Assembly: GCA_947167135.1 (NCBI GenBank)
Contig: CAMVGV010000006.1
Location: 1 to 64,000, forward strand
DNA from: an uncultured Lachnospiraceae bacterium
Lineage (GTDB): Bacteria; Bacillota; Clostridia; Lachnospirales; Lachnospiraceae
Direction of reading: 5' to 3'
DNA: 64,000 bases
Position 1 is the stretch's first letter, and each line of letters starts with the position of its first letter. Both the position numbers and the translations under genes were made by a program. The notes beneath the pieces are model-generated. The model was not told the origin of the DNA, made no database searches, and saw only the letters and a list, made by a program, of their open reading frames with translations. Shown here one piece after another: positions 26,074 to 36,467 of this stretch.

Positions 26074-27841
26074 ACTGGTAAAAGAATCCACACATAAACT
26101 TATCAAACTCGCAAACCGGCTTATCAAATCCCCGGAAAGCCATTCAAAGGCGTTGAAAAGCAGTTCTCCCGGAAAGCTTAAAGCAGCGGTTCTCGGCTCA
26201 TATTCCATACAGCACTTCGTTAAGCTGCTCCGGCTGTTTCTCGATTATGAAAATATTTCCGCTGATATTTACGAGGGTGAGTACGACGGCATAAATATGG
26301 ATGTTCTGGATCCGTCTTCCCCTCTCTATTCCTTTGAACCCCGTTTCGTTATCCTCCTTATGAGGCATAATGACTTCCGTTTCCGGGATGAAAACGGTCT
26401 AAAGGAAGCCATTGAGTATACGGATAATATCATTTCTCACGTTTCAAGGATCAACGGTGTCACCATATTTTTATCCAATATCGCCCTTCCTCCGGAGCGG
26501 CCCTGGGGAACTCTGGAAGCGGATTACGGACATACCTCCCGCTCCCTTATGCAGAAATACAATATGCATTTTACGGAACATCATCCCGGTAACGTGAGAA
26601 TATTGGATATGGAGTACCTTTCCTCCCTGAAGGGTAAGGAGAGCTGGTTTGACGACACTGCCTACTTCCTTACCAAGCAGGGCTTCAATATGGATTACCT
26701 TAAAGACGTGGCGGCTGAGGTAACGAAAATGATTCTTCCCGACCTCGGAACTGTACGGAAGTGTCTGGTTCTGGATCTCGATAATACTCTCTGGGGAGGT
26801 ATCGTTGGTGATGAGGGTCCCGATGGCATAAATGTGGATCCCAACGACCCCGTCGGGGAAGCCTTCCGTGCTTTCCAGAGTTACATTCTCTCGCTGAAGC
26901 AGCGTGGTGTCCTCATTGCCGTGAATTCCAAGAATGATGAGGATATCGCGAAAGAGCCCTTTGAAAAGAATCCGGATATGATACTGAAGCTGTCCGACAT
27001 TGCCTGCTTCACCGCAAACTGGTCGGACAAGGCCGCCAATATGGCATATATTGCAAAGCAGCTGAATATCGGGATGAACAGCCTCGTTTTCTTTGATGAC
27101 AATCCCGCGGAAAGAGAGATGATCCGCCGCTTCTGCCCGGAGGTCATGGTGATAGACGTGCCCGACGAACCGGAAAACTATGTCAAGGCTCTGGACCGGA
27201 CGGATCCCTTTGAATGGACAGTTGTGACAAAGGAGGATCTGGTACGTTCCGATTCTTATCAGGAGAACCGGAAAAGGGAGGAAATGGCCGCATCCTTTGT
27301 GGATTATAAGGAGTATCTGAGAGCCCTTGAAATGAAGGGACATACAGGTATCGTCGGTGAAAACGAGGCCGAGAGATTTGCTCAGCTTACCAATAAATCA
27401 AACCAGTTCAATGTAAGGACCATGCGCTACTCGGACGGTGAGATAAGGGAAATGATGTCTGCTGACGACACTCGCCTAATCTACGTTTCACTTTCCGATA
27501 AATTCACGCAGTACGGCATCATTTCCTGTATTGTGCTGAGAAAGGGCTCCGGTGTGCCGGGGCTTGAAGACAGTGACTGCTTCATAGAAAACTGGTGCAT
27601 GTCCTGCCGTGTTCTGAAAAGAGGTGTGGAGAACTTCGCCTTCAGAGCCGTATGTGAAGCCGCCCGAGGGATGGGATGCTCCCGTCTCGTCGGCGAATAC
27701 ATCAGAACAAAGAAAAACGGAATGGTCGAGGGGCTTTACGCTTCCCTCGGCTTCATTCCGCTGAATAAACCCGGATGGGTTCTCTATGAATATGATCTGG
27801 CAAAAAAACCGGAGTCGGATGGTGTTATAATGTCATCCTGA
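26066..27841 (+). CDS. HAD-IIIC phosphatase / FkbH-like protein
   Basis: 591 residues. The centre has the HAD nucleophile motif CLVLDLDNTLWGGIVGDEG (about 233-251), AVNSKND and FFDDNPAEREMI, the FkbH signature. The N-terminal 220 residues are SGNH-like in appearance (LGSYSIQHFVKLL), and the C-terminal part (about 420-585) is GNAT-like. FkbH proteins load glyceryl-phosphate onto acyl carrier proteins, or act in surface-sugar modification. It overlaps tadA by 8 nt. An orphan ACP and a MaoC-type hydratase lie at 40 kb. The last residues IMSS and the stop codon come from an interspersed repeat copy (TGTCATCCTGA). Confidence 0.85.
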   Translation: MSELVKESTHKLIKLANRLIKSPESHSKALKSSSPGKLKAAVLGSYSIQHFVKLLRLFLDYENISADIYEGEYDGINMDVLDPSSPLYSFEPRFVILLMRHNDFRFRDENGLKEAIEYTDNIISHVSRINGVTIFLSNIALPPERPWGTLEADYGHTSRSLMQKYNMHFTEHHPGNVRILDMEYLSSLKGKESWFDDTAYFLTKQGFNMDYLKDVAAEVTKMILPDLGTVRKCLVLDLDNTLWGGIVGDEGPDGINVDPNDPVGEAFRAFQSYILSLKQRGVLIAVNSKNDEDIAKEPFEKNPDMILKLSDIACFTANWSDKAANMAYIAKQLNIGMNSLVFFDDNPAEREMIRRFCPEVMVIDVPDEPENYVKALDRTDPFEWTVVTKEDLVRSDSYQENRKREEMAASFVDYKEYLRALEMKGHTGIVGENEAERFAQLTNKSNQFNVRTMRYSDGEIREMMSADDTRLIYVSLSDKFTQYGIISCIVLRKGSGVPGLEDSDCFIENWCMSCRVLKRGVENFAFRAVCEAARGMGCSRLVGEYIRTKKNGMVEGLYASLGFIPLNKPGWVLYEYDLAKKPESDGVIMSS

Positions 27842-28068
27842 GGAACTCACATCTTGTCATCCTGAGGAACTCACATCTTGTCATCCTGAGGAGCGCAGCG
27901 ACGAAGGATCTTATAAAGATTCTTCGCGTCTCGTCTCCCGACTCGGTCCGCGCTGAACGCGTGCCACTGGCACGCAGCGCCGCTCAGAATGACATTGGGG
28001 ATACTCAGAATGACAAGATATTGTCATCCTGAGCGTCAGCGAAGGATCTTGAGCGTCAGCGAAGGATC
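27830..28068. repeat. Interspersed repeat cluster downstream of the HAD-IIIC gene
   Basis: Inverse half elements (TGTCATCCTGAGGAACTCACATCT, period 24), a large composite element with an extended loop (27895-27996) and a final double GAAGGATCTT arm that abuts the stop codon of the ABC ATPase gene. Confidence 0.94.
27872..27996. repeat. 125-bp direct repeat, left copy
   Basis: Identical to 29526-29650 except for one base (G/T at 27974/29628). It covers an inverse element plus an element whose loop is expanded by GTCTCGTCTCCCGACTCGG and GTGCCACTGGCAC. Confidence 0.93.
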
Positions 28069-29184
28069 TTAATTCGTAACCGTCTTCTCTGTCTCCTTGT
28101 CGAAGATATGGATCTTCTCCGTGTCGATCGCAAACTTCACCTTGTCGCCGGGGCGGGCGTTGGTTCTGGGATCAACTCTTGCAGTCATTGAGAAACCGGC
28201 AAAATCAAAGTACAGGAATACTTCTGCTCCGAGCAGCTCGTAAACCTTTATCTCCGATTCGAATACCGCTTCGGGATTTATGGTGCTCACTGCCATTTGC
28301 GAATCATACACATCCTCGGGACGTATACCGAAGGTAACGGTCTTTCCGTCATAACCACCCTCAATAACCTTCTTTGCCTTTGCAGGAGGAAGAGGAATGG
28401 AGTGTCCGGCGATCTCCAGATTTGCCTTTTCTCCCTCAACCTTTACGACCGCATCGAGGAAATTCATCTGGGGCGATCCCATAAATCCGGCAACAAAGAG
28501 ATTCTCAGGCTTCTCATATAAGTTCTGGGGTGTATCGACCTGCTGCACCACGCCGTCCTTCATAACGACTATCCTGTCGCCCAGGGTCATAGCCTCTGTC
28601 TGGTCGTGGGTTACGTAGATAATGGTGGTTCCCAGTGTCTGATGGAGCTTTGCGATCTCTATTCTCATCTGTACACGGAGCTTCGCATCCAGATTGGAAA
28701 GGGGCTCATCCATAAGGAAAACCTTGGGATTACGGACTATTGCACGACCCATGGCCACACGCTGTCTCTGTCCTCCGGAAAGAGCCTTCGGCTTTCTGTC
28801 GAGAAGCTTTCCGAGATCCAGTATCTCAGCGGCCTTCCGCACCTTCTGATCTATCTCATCCTTCGGAACCTTGCGGAGCTTCAGTCCGAATGCCATATTG
28901 TCATATACCGTCATATGGGGGTAAAGAGCATAATTCTGGAATACCATTGCGATATCCCTGTCCTTCGGCTCTACGTCATTGACCAGCTTGTCGCCTATGT
29001 AGAGCTCCCCGGATGTGATCTCCTCAAGTCCCGCAACCATACGCAGAGTCGTGGACTTTCCACAGCCCGAAGGTCCGACAAAGATTATAAATTCCTTATC
29101 CTCGATCTCCAGATTAAAATCCTTTACGGCTTCAAAACCGTTGGGATACTTCTTGAAAATGTGTCTGAGTGATAAACTGGCCAT
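28069..29184 (-). CDS. msmK: Sugar ABC transporter ATPase, MsmK/UgpC type
   Basis: 371 residues. Walker A GPSGCGKST (about 37-45), Q-loop, signature LSGGQRQRVAMGRA (about 135-148), Walker B VFLMDEPLSNLDAKL and the H-loop THDQTEAMTLGDRI, followed by a C-terminal MalK-type TOBE/OB domain (about 240-360). Such stand-alone ATPases energise several CUT1 sugar importers whose membrane genes are elsewhere, which fits the absence of permeases next to it. The stop TAA is partly supplied by the adjoining repeat. The gene is flanked by 125-bp direct repeats, so deletion or duplication by recombination is possible. Confidence 0.92.
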   Translation of the reverse strand: MASLSLRHIFKKYPNGFEAVKDFNLEIEDKEFIIFVGPSGCGKSTTLRMVAGLEEITSGELYIGDKLVNDVEPKDRDIAMVFQNYALYPHMTVYDNMAFGLKLRKVPKDEIDQKVRKAAEILDLGKLLDRKPKALSGGQRQRVAMGRAIVRNPKVFLMDEPLSNLDAKLRVQMRIEIAKLHQTLGTTIIYVTHDQTEAMTLGDRIVVMKDGVVQQVDTPQNLYEKPENLFVAGFMGSPQMNFLDAVVKVEGEKANLEIAGHSIPLPPAKAKKVIEGGYDGKTVTFGIRPEDVYDSQMAVSTINPEAVFESEIKVYELLGAEVFLYFDFAGFSMTARVDPRTNARPGDKVKFAIDTEKIHIFDKETEKTVTN

Positions 29185-29242
29185 TTCTCCTCCTATGCTG
29201 ATACTGTTTTTTATTTTGAATTTGTTTTCTTATGATGCCTTG

Positions 29243-29345
29243 TCGTCCTGAGGAGCTCACATCTTGTCGTCCTGAGGAGCTCACATCTTGTCATCCTGAG
29301 GAGCACACATCTTGTCATCCTGAGGAGCTCAGCGACGAAGGATCT
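29243..29345. repeat. Tandem inverse half-repeats upstream of msmK
   Basis: Four inverse half elements (TGTCATCCTGAGGAGCTCACATCT type, about 24-bp period) close with GACGAAGGATCTT. Between this array and the next (29346-29440) lies a 95-bp unique stretch with no gene. Confidence 0.92.
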
Positions 29346-29440
29346 TTCCAACCCAAGAGGAATGATATCACATAGTGACAAATGACACCATGCAAGTCTT
29401 GCCCAAAGATTTTTATAAAGTGATGTGCAGTTTTACTGTA

Positions 29441-29692
29441 ATCCTGAGGAGCGCTTTCTTTGTCATCCTGAGGAGCTCACATCTTGTCATCCTGAGGAGC
29501 TCACATCTTGTCATCCTGAGGAGCGCACATCTTGTCATCCTGAGGAGCGCAGCGACGAAGGATCTTATAAAGATTCTTCGCGTCTCGTCTCCCGACTCGG
29601 TCCGCGCTGAACGCGTGCCACTGGCACTCAGCGCCGCTCAGAATGACATTTGGGGTGCCCAGAATGACATTTAGGGTGCTCAGAATGACAAG
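29441..29692. repeat. Interspersed repeat cluster between msmK and yesL-like gene
   Basis: Inverse half elements with 24-bp period, followed by the composite element that forms the right copy of the 125-bp direct repeat, followed by forward half elements. The last one encodes the end of the YesL-like gene. Confidence 0.93.
29526..29650. repeat. 125-bp direct repeat, right copy
   Basis: Matches 27872-27996 with a single mismatch; the offset is 1654 bp and the repeated sequence encloses the whole msmK-like gene. Confidence 0.93.
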
Positions 29693-30291
29693 AAAAGCTT
29701 CCTGAAAATACAGGACTGCGCAAGTGAAATGAGCGAGAACCCGATAAAAAGATAAAAGGGTATCCCGATAACCGGATAGAAAAAGCCTGCGATAAGGGGA
29801 AGCACCGCCAGAAGCACGAGCACAGCAGTCCAAGGCAGAAAGCGGACCGACAGAAGAAGTGCATTTTTCAGCGTGTTCTTCGTTGAATTGTCAAACCTTG
29901 CGAGAAGGGGAAACACATAGATAAATTCAAAGAGACAGATGAGCCCTGCAATGCAGAGAAGGCTCCAGAATATAAGAAAAAACCCGCCTGCCCCGTATCT
30001 GAGTAGGACAAAGGCATCCGCCACAAACACCAGTCCGAAGAAAAAGAGCAGGAGCCAGATGGCTGTGGCCTGAAGAAAATTCTCCTTAAACGCTTTGAAA
30101 TAGCCTCTTATTATATACCCCTCTTCCTTTCCGGCCATCTTCCGGGTGATGGACGAAAGAGCGGTAATGGCGGCTCCTATGGTGAAAACAGGTATGCAGC
30201 ATATCAGAAACAGGATATTAAGGATAATGAGATCCGCGAGCCGCTCCAGAAAGCTTATTAAAGGACCTTCATAATCAAAGATACTGCCCAT
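29680..30291 (-). CDS. YesL/DUF624-family membrane protein
   Basis: 203 residues, four to five hydrophobic segments. Opening residues MGSIFDYEGPLISFLERLADLIILNILFL and GAAITAL...GYIIRGYFKAFKENFLQATAIWLL match DUF624 (YesL) proteins, which accompany sugar ABC transporters in Firmicutes; their exact role is unknown. Here the neighbour is the MsmK-like ATPase. It starts 1 nt after the dgt stop codon. The final residues LSF and the stop codon are read from a repeat copy. Confidence 0.8.
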   Translation of the reverse strand: MGSIFDYEGPLISFLERLADLIILNILFLICCIPVFTIGAAITALSSITRKMAGKEEGYIIRGYFKAFKENFLQATAIWLLLFFFGLVFVADAFVLLRYGAGGFFLIFWSLLCIAGLICLFEFIYVFPLLARFDNSTKNTLKNALLLSVRFLPWTAVLVLLAVLPLIAGFFYPVIGIPFYLFIGFSLISLAQSCIFRKLFLSF

Positions 30292-30292
30292 G

Positions 30293-31534
30293 TCAGTACC
30301 TCAGGAGCTCCTGATAGGTGGAAATGGCATACTGGTCGGTCATTCCTGCTATGTAGTCTATGACGGCACGGGTAAAGATCCTCTCCGTTTCCAGAGCCCC
30401 GTATATCTTCTGATTGTCACATTCCGGCCGCTTAAAGCCTGCAATACTTATCCTTGCCCCGGGAAGGGTCACATACCTTGCAAGCCATTCTCCGAAAGGA
30501 AGCATAAGCTTCGGATAATGTTCCCCCGCCTCGTGTATCCGTTCAAAGGTCCTGTCTCCGTCATAAACATCACTGAGAGCCATAAAGAGCTCGCACAGAA
30601 CCAGCTCGGCGTAATGCACAAAGGGAAGGAGCCAGTTACTGTTGTATATATGCTCGTAATTAAATTTCTTTATCCTGACGAGCTTTTTCAAAGCTTCGCG
30701 GCTTAATGCGATACCGGTTTCCGGATCCGAATTTTCACAGACATCTATGATCATACTGTGCATTACTATCCCGGTATTGATGGCACCCTCCGACTCATCT
30801 CCCGCCATTTCCTCAAGGGTTTTCAGCTGTCCCCTGTCCAGGATACCGAGAGTCACCGCATCCTCGATATCACGCCCGAGATATGCGATCTTGTCCGCGA
30901 TCTTCACAACCGCACCCTCCCAGGTAACCGGCTGGAATTCACCGGCCTTCTTGAAGTCGGCTTCAAGATCTATGAATTCCTCCCTCGGGCGGATGGCATT
31001 GTCATCTACTTCTCCGCAGTGGGAGATTATCCCGTCCCTCACGGCGTAGGTCAGATCCAGATTCTTGAAATGCCGGTAATTATCCTCCAGAAGCTCCACC
31101 CTGTCCACAAGGCGGAGCCCGTTCCTCTCATGCCAGAAGCTCTGTCCCAGATACTTTTCGGATAGCTTCGACAGGGTTTTCTCCCCCTCGTGCCCGAAGG
31201 GCGCGTGCCCCAGATCATGTCCCATTGCAATGGCCTTTATTAGCTCCAGATTCAGTCCCAGGTACTTACCTATCGTACCCGCCACGGACTCCACATGGGC
31301 CACATGCTCTATTCGTGTACAGATATGATCCGAGCCCGCTGCATTGTAGAAAACCTGAGTTTTGTGCTTTAATCTCCTGTATGCCAGACTGTGGAGGATA
31401 CGGGTATAGTCCCGGGCAAATTCACTCCTGATATCATCCTGTCTTGTATAAAGAGAGTACTGTCTCTCCGTTAGTTTTTCATACTTCGGATTGCCCGGAA
31501 ATGCGGCAACCTCCTTAAAAACTCCCTGCTGCAA
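30293..31534 (-). CDS. dgt: dGTP triphosphohydrolase
   Basis: 413 residues. HD-superfamily enzyme that hydrolyses dGTP (or other dNTPs) to the nucleoside and triphosphate, adjusting nucleotide pools. The metal site is in TRIEHVAHVESVAGTIG and AIAMGHDLGHAPFGHEGE (H...HD), with the final Asp in VVKIADKIAYLGRDIEDA. AYRRLKHKTQVFYN near residue 55 is family-typical. The start codon appears to be TTG at 31534 with a GAAGG site 8 nt upstream; no suitable ATG is nearby. It precedes the yesL-like gene by 1 nt. Confidence 0.92.
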   Translation of the reverse strand: MQQGVFKEVAAFPGNPKYEKLTERQYSLYTRQDDIRSEFARDYTRILHSLAYRRLKHKTQVFYNAAGSDHICTRIEHVAHVESVAGTIGKYLGLNLELIKAIAMGHDLGHAPFGHEGEKTLSKLSEKYLGQSFWHERNGLRLVDRVELLEDNYRHFKNLDLTYAVRDGIISHCGEVDDNAIRPREEFIDLEADFKKAGEFQPVTWEGAVVKIADKIAYLGRDIEDAVTLGILDRGQLKTLEEMAGDESEGAINTGIVMHSMIIDVCENSDPETGIALSREALKKLVRIKKFNYEHIYNSNWLLPFVHYAELVLCELFMALSDVYDGDRTFERIHEAGEHYPKLMLPFGEWLARYVTLPGARISIAGFKRPECDNQKIYGALETERIFTRAVIDYIAGMTDQYAISTYQELLRY

Positions 31535-31567
31535 TTATTTTTCCTTCTTTATTTTTATTGATTTGTT

Positions 31568-31800
31568 GTCATCATGAGGGCTTTGCCCGAAGGATCTTAA
31601 AGATTCTTCGCTTCGCTCAGAATGACACCATGGGTGCTCAGAATGACACCTTTTCTGTCATCCTGAGGGCTTTGCCCGAAGGATCTTAAAGATTCTTCGC
31701 TTCGCTCAGAATGACACCATGGATGCTCAGAATGACACCTTTTCTGTCATCCTGAGGGCTTTGCCCGAAGGATCTTCTTCGCGTCAGCGAAGGATCTTCT
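31568..31800. repeat. 89-bp tandem duplication of a repeat pair
   Basis: A composite unit (inverse GGGCTTTGCCC-type element + forward element + half element) recurs with exact 89-bp period; GGGCTTTGCCCG starts at 31578, 31667 and 31756. The left-most copy has one stem mismatch (TCATCATGAG). Confidence 0.94.
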
Positions 31801-31813
31801 CTGTGAGGATTCT

Positions 31814-33178
31814 TCACCTGTCCTGCGAATAGTCAATATCCATAAACTTCGTGAATTCCGGGGTCCATCCGAGCTTTCTCGTCCCCACGGCACCGTTTCT
31901 CTGCTTGGCGATGATTATTTCCGCAATGTTCTTTTCTTCAGTATCGGGATGGTAATAGTCCTCCCTGTAAATAAACATTACAACGTCAGCATCCTGCTCT
32001 ATCGCACCGGATTCCCTGAGATCCGACAGCATAGGATGCTTGTCCGGCCGCTGCTCCACCGCACGGGAAAGCTGGGAAAGAGCCACTACCGGGACATTCA
32101 GTTCCCTTGCAAGCGCCTTTAAGGATCTTGAGATTTCAGAGATCTCCTGTTGTCGTCCCGCGTCACGCCTCATATTCCCGGCACTCATCAGCTGGAGATA
32201 ATCAACCATCACCAGATCCAGACCCCCCTCCATCTTCTGCTTCCTGCACTTACTGCGCATTTCCGCTACAGAGATGGCAGGAGTGTCATCTATCACAAGC
32301 TTTGACTTTCCTATGATCGCAGCGCTTCCTATTACATCCTTCCATTCCTTCTCTAGGATCTGTCCTATCCGGATCTTTGAAGCATTTACATAGGACTCCA
32401 TGGCGATCAGCCTGTTTACCAGCTGCTCCTTTGACATTTCCAGGGAAAAGATCATAACGGGTCTGTTCTTCCTGAATGCGGCATATTCAGCGATATTCAG
32501 GGCCAGCGCCGTTTTCCCCATGGAAGGACGGGCCGCTATCAGTATAAGATCTGATTTCTGCAGACCGGCAGTCATAGTATCTATGCCCCTGAATCCGGTC
32601 TCCACACCGGTCACTGCACTGCCGCTTTTCTGGGCTCTCTGGATATTATCAAGAACATCCATCACTATCCTGCTGATGGGTGTCAGTCCCTCGCCGGTTC
32701 CGCCGGACTGGACTATATCGAAGATCTTCTTTTCCGCAAGCTCCAGAATTCCCGGAGTATCAATGGCACCTTTATAGCACTCTGTGGCTATCTCCTCATT
32801 TGCCCGGATAAGCTCCCTCTTTATGGCATTATCCCGGACGATCTTCGCATATGAGCGTATGCTGGTGCTGGAGGGTACGCTTTCGATCAGCTCTGCAATG
32901 AAACGGGCGTTCCTTATCTCAGGCGGTGCCTGCATTTCCTTCAGCTTTTCAAGGATCGTGACCGAATCCACAGGCTTTCCCGCATTGTAGATCTCAAGTA
33001 TGGCCTTAAAAAAAATGCCGTACTGCCTGGCATAAAAGCTTTCCGGAGTCAGCATTTCGGATGCCGTCAGAATGGCATCCGGTGAGAGCATCATGGAGCC
33101 TATAACGGACATCTCCGCATCAAGGGAATTCGGAGGGGTCCTGTTTACGGCTGTTCCTTCCGCATCCATAGGGATCAC
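31814..33178 (-). CDS. dnaB: Replicative DNA helicase DnaB
   Basis: 454 residues, full length. Hexameric 5'-3' helicase of the replisome. N-terminal helical domain ([20 protein letters not shown] at 12-31), linker, then a RecA-like domain with Walker [16 protein letters not shown] (about 210-224), Walker B-like [10 protein letters not shown] and the arginine-finger region near the end ([15 protein letters not shown]). It overlaps rplI by 4 nt, the conserved Firmicute order gdpP-rplI-dnaB. Confidence 0.97.
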   Translation of the reverse strand: MIPMDAEGTAVNRTPPNSLDAEMSVIGSMMLSPDAILTASEMLTPESFYARQYGIFFKAILEIYNAGKPVDSVTILEKLKEMQAPPEIRNARFIAELIESVPSSTSIRSYAKIVRDNAIKRELIRANEEIATECYKGAIDTPGILELAEKKIFDIVQSGGTGEGLTPISRIVMDVLDNIQRAQKSGSAVTGVETGFRGIDTMTAGLQKSDLILIAARPSMGKTALALNIAEYAAFRKNRPVMIFSLEMSKEQLVNRLIAMESYVNASKIRIGQILEKEWKDVIGSAAIIGKSKLVIDDTPAISVAEMRSKCRKQKMEGGLDLVMVDYLQLMSAGNMRRDAGRQQEISEISRSLKALARELNVPVVALSQLSRAVEQRPDKHPMLSDLRESGAIEQDADVVMFIYREDYYHPDTEEKNIAEIIIAKQRNGAVGTRKLGWTPEFTKFMDIDYSQDR

Positions 33179-33621
33179 TCCTGCACTACATGAAGGGTAA
33201 ATTCACCGGTAACCGAAGGGTGAAGCTTTACCGGAATACGGTAATCCCCGAGAGCCTTAATGGGATCCTTTAATACTATCTTCTTTTTGTCCAGCTCTGT
33301 TCCCTTCTGCTCCTTTACCGCCTCAGCTATCTCCTTGGAGGATACGGATCCGAAGGTCTTCCCGTCTGCACCGGCCTTAATATGTACGGTGATCTCCATG
33401 CTTTCAAGCTGTCCCGCCGTTTCCTTTGCTGCGGCCAGCTCCTGGGCGGCGACCTTTTCCTCATTGGCTTTTTTCAGCTTTACATCATTTAGGTTCTTCT
33501 GTGTGGCTTCCACAGCAAGACCCTTGGTAAAAAGAAAGTTTCTGGCATAGCCGTCACTTACATTTATGATATCTCCCTTTTTTCCCTGACTCTTTACATC
33601 CTGTAAAAGTATTACCTTCAT
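33175..33621 (-). CDS. rplI: 50S ribosomal protein L9
   Basis: 148 residues. N-terminal signature [30 protein letters not shown], a long connecting helix and a C-terminal domain beginning [23 protein letters not shown]. It binds 23S rRNA at the base of the L1 stalk. Overlaps gdpP upstream and dnaB downstream by 4 nt each. Confidence 0.97.
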   Translation of the reverse strand: MKVILLQDVKSQGKKGDIINVSDGYARNFLFTKGLAVEATQKNLNDVKLKKANEEKVAAQELAAAKETAGQLESMEITVHIKAGADGKTFGSVSSKEIAEAVKEQKGTELDKKKIVLKDPIKALGDYRIPVKLHPSVTGEFTLHVVQE

Positions 33622-35645
33622 TCTATCTCTCCTTTTTCTTCCATATCATCCAGAACCTCCTTGAGCTCCCGGCAGGCCTCATCCATGGTTCTGCCCTCCA
33701 TCTGGGCTCCCGCGATATTCAGGTGTCCCCCGCCTCCGAATCTCTCCATTACGATCTGGACATTGACCTCATCTATTGATCTGGCACTGATATATATCTT
33801 TCCCTCATACTCGGTAAGTATGAAGGCAGCCTTTACCTTATCGATATTCAAAAGCTCATTTGCAGCCTGGGCTCCTGTGACAATGGGATTCTCAACATCC
33901 TTCGGGCTCACCGAGATCGCAAATTTACCCCTGTAAAGCTCTGCATGCTGCACGGTCTCGGCCCTTGCCTTATATTCCTTTATATCGTTACGAAAAAGCT
34001 TCCTGACCCTTGTCACATTTGCACCGTTCCGCCTCAGGAACGCCGCAGCCTCAAAGGTTCTCACACCGGTTTTTGTCATAAAGTTATTTGTATCTATCAT
34101 TATACCGGCGTACAGGCTGTCCGCCTCGGCAGCCTTGATCTTTATCCCGTCCCCTATGTACTGCAGGATCTCCGAAACCATTTCACAGGCACTGGATGCA
34201 TAGGACTCTATATAGGAAAGCGTGGCATTGCTTATCCTCTCCGTCCCCATCCTGTGGTGATCCAGCACCACTATGGTCTTTGCGATCGACAGAAGTCCGG
34301 GACATTCGGTATAATTCGGGCTGTTGGTATCGACTACCACCACCGCCGTATTGTCGTCACAGATCTGCTCAGCCTCGTCACTTGAAATGATGAGACCCGG
34401 ACTGTATTCCCTGTCCTCGGTAAACGCTTCCACAAAGGGCTTTATCGACTTTGATACCTCATTTATGACAATATTGCACTTCTTTCCGAGGGAATCCGCC
34501 GCCCGGAATATTCCTGCTGCGGCACCGAAGGAATCGATATCCGTATTCCTGTGCCCCATAACAATAACCTGGTCCTTCCCCTCTATGATCTCCCTCAGTG
34601 CGTGAGCCTTCACTCTCGCACGGACACGGGTACTCTTTTCAATCTGCTGGCTCTTGCCTCCGAAATAGGTGATGCTGTCCTCGGTCTTAATGACCGCCTG
34701 GTCGCCTCCTCTGCCAAGCGCAAGGTCTATGGCATTTCTCGCATACTCGCTGTCCGTCAGGAAGGATTCGGCTTCCAGACCGAAGCCGAGAGAAAGGGTT
34801 ACCGACATCTGGTTTCCGATACTGATATTTTTCACCGAATCAAGGATGGCAAAGCGGTTCTCCTTCATCCGGTCGAAATCAACCCTCTTCATAACCGTGA
34901 AGTATTTATCGGTTTCAACCTTTTTGACTATCGCGTCATATTCCTTTAAATACTTGTTTATCTGTCTGTCAACAAGGGCAGTCAGCATTGAGCGCCTGAC
35001 ATCCTCCACACTTTCCAGGGCGTCGTCATAATTATCAATATAAATAAGCCCGGCAACCAGAGACTGCTCATGGTTTAAGCGCATATAAAGATGGATATCC
35101 GTTACATCAAAGAAGAATGCCGTAATAAGGTTCCCGTCAAACTCGGTATTCCTTCTTTTGCCCTCCTTCATTGGCAAGAGCCTGAGATCAACCCTGTAAT
35201 CCCGCTTTTCATAATTGATATCAAAAGTGACGACCTTTTGATCCTTCGGAAGCCTGTCCCTGGTTATCTCAGGGAAAAATGTGGTGACTGAGCTCGAATA
35301 AAACCTGTCCTTATGGATAATTGCGGCAAAGCCGGCATTACTCCATATGAAATGACCGTCCTCATCAAGGATCGCATAGGGAATGGCAAGACCCTTCAGG
35401 AGTCCCTTCTGAACCTGCCCGTAATCGGAAGCAAAGCTCACCATTTCCCTGCGTATACTCCTCCTTGAGGAAGCAAAGAAAACGCATACCAGAATCACAT
35501 AAACGACCCAGACGATCCCCAGAATAATGGCGGAACGCCGGTCTGTTCTGTATATCATAATAAAGGGGATCAAAAAGATAAGGGACATCAAAAGCGGAAC
35601 TGTCCCCATAAGCTTCAAAACGCCCTTAGTTCTGACTTTTTTCAT
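33618..35645 (-). CDS. gdpP: Cyclic-di-AMP phosphodiesterase GdpP
   Basis: 675 residues. Two membrane helices (about 12-55), a PAS-like domain (about 75-160), a degenerate GGDEF domain (about 170-305) without a GGDEF signature, then DHH ([16 protein letters not shown], about 357-372; [11 protein letters not shown]) and DHHA1 ([13 protein letters not shown] near the end). It hydrolyses c-di-AMP to pApA and so influences cell-wall homeostasis, potassium and beta-lactam tolerance. Membrane-bound with the catalytic part in the cytoplasm. First of gdpP-rplI-dnaB. Confidence 0.95.
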   Translation of the reverse strand: MKKVRTKGVLKLMGTVPLLMSLIFLIPFIMIYRTDRRSAIILGIVWVVYVILVCVFFASSRRSIRREMVSFASDYGQVQKGLLKGLAIPYAILDEDGHFIWSNAGFAAIIHKDRFYSSSVTTFFPEITRDRLPKDQKVVTFDINYEKRDYRVDLRLLPMKEGKRRNTEFDGNLITAFFFDVTDIHLYMRLNHEQSLVAGLIYIDNYDDALESVEDVRRSMLTALVDRQINKYLKEYDAIVKKVETDKYFTVMKRVDFDRMKENRFAILDSVKNISIGNQMSVTLSLGFGLEAESFLTDSEYARNAIDLALGRGGDQAVIKTEDSITYFGGKSQQIEKSTRVRARVKAHALREIIEGKDQVIVMGHRNTDIDSFGAAAGIFRAADSLGKKCNIVINEVSKSIKPFVEAFTEDREYSPGLIISSDEAEQICDDNTAVVVVDTNSPNYTECPGLLSIAKTIVVLDHHRMGTERISNATLSYIESYASSACEMVSEILQYIGDGIKIKAAEADSLYAGIMIDTNNFMTKTGVRTFEAAAFLRRNGANVTRVRKLFRNDIKEYKARAETVQHAELYRGKFAISVSPKDVENPIVTGAQAANELLNIDKVKAAFILTEYEGKIYISARSIDEVNVQIVMERFGGGGHLNIAGAQMEGRTMDEACRELKEVLDDMEEKGEIE

Positions 35646-35660
35646 CTGAATTCAATACCT

Positions 35661-36425
35661 CTATATCGGATAATACGGCCGGAGCACGGCATGGAGCGAA
35701 TTCAGGAGCTCCCTGACCTTGACCATGGGAGTATTTGTGTCCATAAGCACACCTACGCTGTCGTACATAGGATGTACCATCACTTCTATTAGCGAGTCAT
35801 CCTTTACCAAACCGTCCATAGCGGAAAGATCCCTGTAGGATCCGAAATAATCCGCCGTGATATAACCGCATTTCTTTAGTCTTTTATTGTATGTATTCTT
35901 GTATATCCTCTTCGGGATACTCATTTTCCGGAACAGATTCCTGGTGAGCCTGACGGACCTGAAGCCGTACCTTCCCATCAACGGCAGCAGCAGATTGATG
36001 ACCGATCTGTCCGTATGGACGTGATGGTGGGAATCCAGATGCTTCTCCGGAAGCCCGTAGGAGAAATACCTTCGTATCTGGGCCTCTATCTCCTCGGAAA
36101 CAGCCAGTGACTCTCTTCTGCTTATGGTCAGTCTGCTAAGCGTATGCTTTTCAAAATATGCGTTGAAGGAGCCGTCTTTCCTGCAGAAGCGCTTTTCCTT
36201 CCTTATCCTCCGTGTCAACGGATAGCCGCTGGTCAGATTCAGGTGAAGCCCTACTGCCTCGGAAAACCCGTTTTTCTTAGCAAGCTCCACAGCCTCATCT
36301 GCAAAGGGCATATTCACCATCAGTGTGGTATTGGTTATAAAACCCCTTTCAAAGCTTTCGGCCACAGCCTCATTTACTTCCGCACTTATTCCAAAATCAT
36401 CACCATTAATAATTGCTCTGATCAT
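35661..36425 (-). CDS. ChbG/YdjC-family carbohydrate deacetylase
   Basis: About 254 residues from the ATG. YdjC-fold proteins remove acetyl groups from chito-oligosaccharides or related sugars with a metal. Motifs: INGDDFGISAEVNEAV (metal-binding DD), LHLNLTSG, HLDSHHHVHTD (metal His) and a C-terminal EVMVHPMYD. An in-frame TTG at 36452 exists, but the ATG at 36425 begins at the conserved part. No ribosome site is visible; TATTAT lies 6 nt upstream of the ATG, so the mRNA may be leaderless. Downstream by 16 nt is gdpP. Confidence 0.85.
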   Translation of the reverse strand: MIRAIINGDDFGISAEVNEAVAESFERGFITNTTLMVNMPFADEAVELAKKNGFSEAVGLHLNLTSGYPLTRRIRKEKRFCRKDGSFNAYFEKHTLSRLTISRRESLAVSEEIEAQIRRYFSYGLPEKHLDSHHHVHTDRSVINLLLPLMGRYGFRSVRLTRNLFRKMSIPKRIYKNTYNKRLKKCGYITADYFGSYRDLSAMDGLVKDDSLIEVMVHPMYDSVGVLMDTNTPMVKVRELLNSLHAVLRPYYPI

Positions 36426-36467
36426 TTTTCTATAATACGATCCGGCCGTCAATAGTTACATTTTGGT

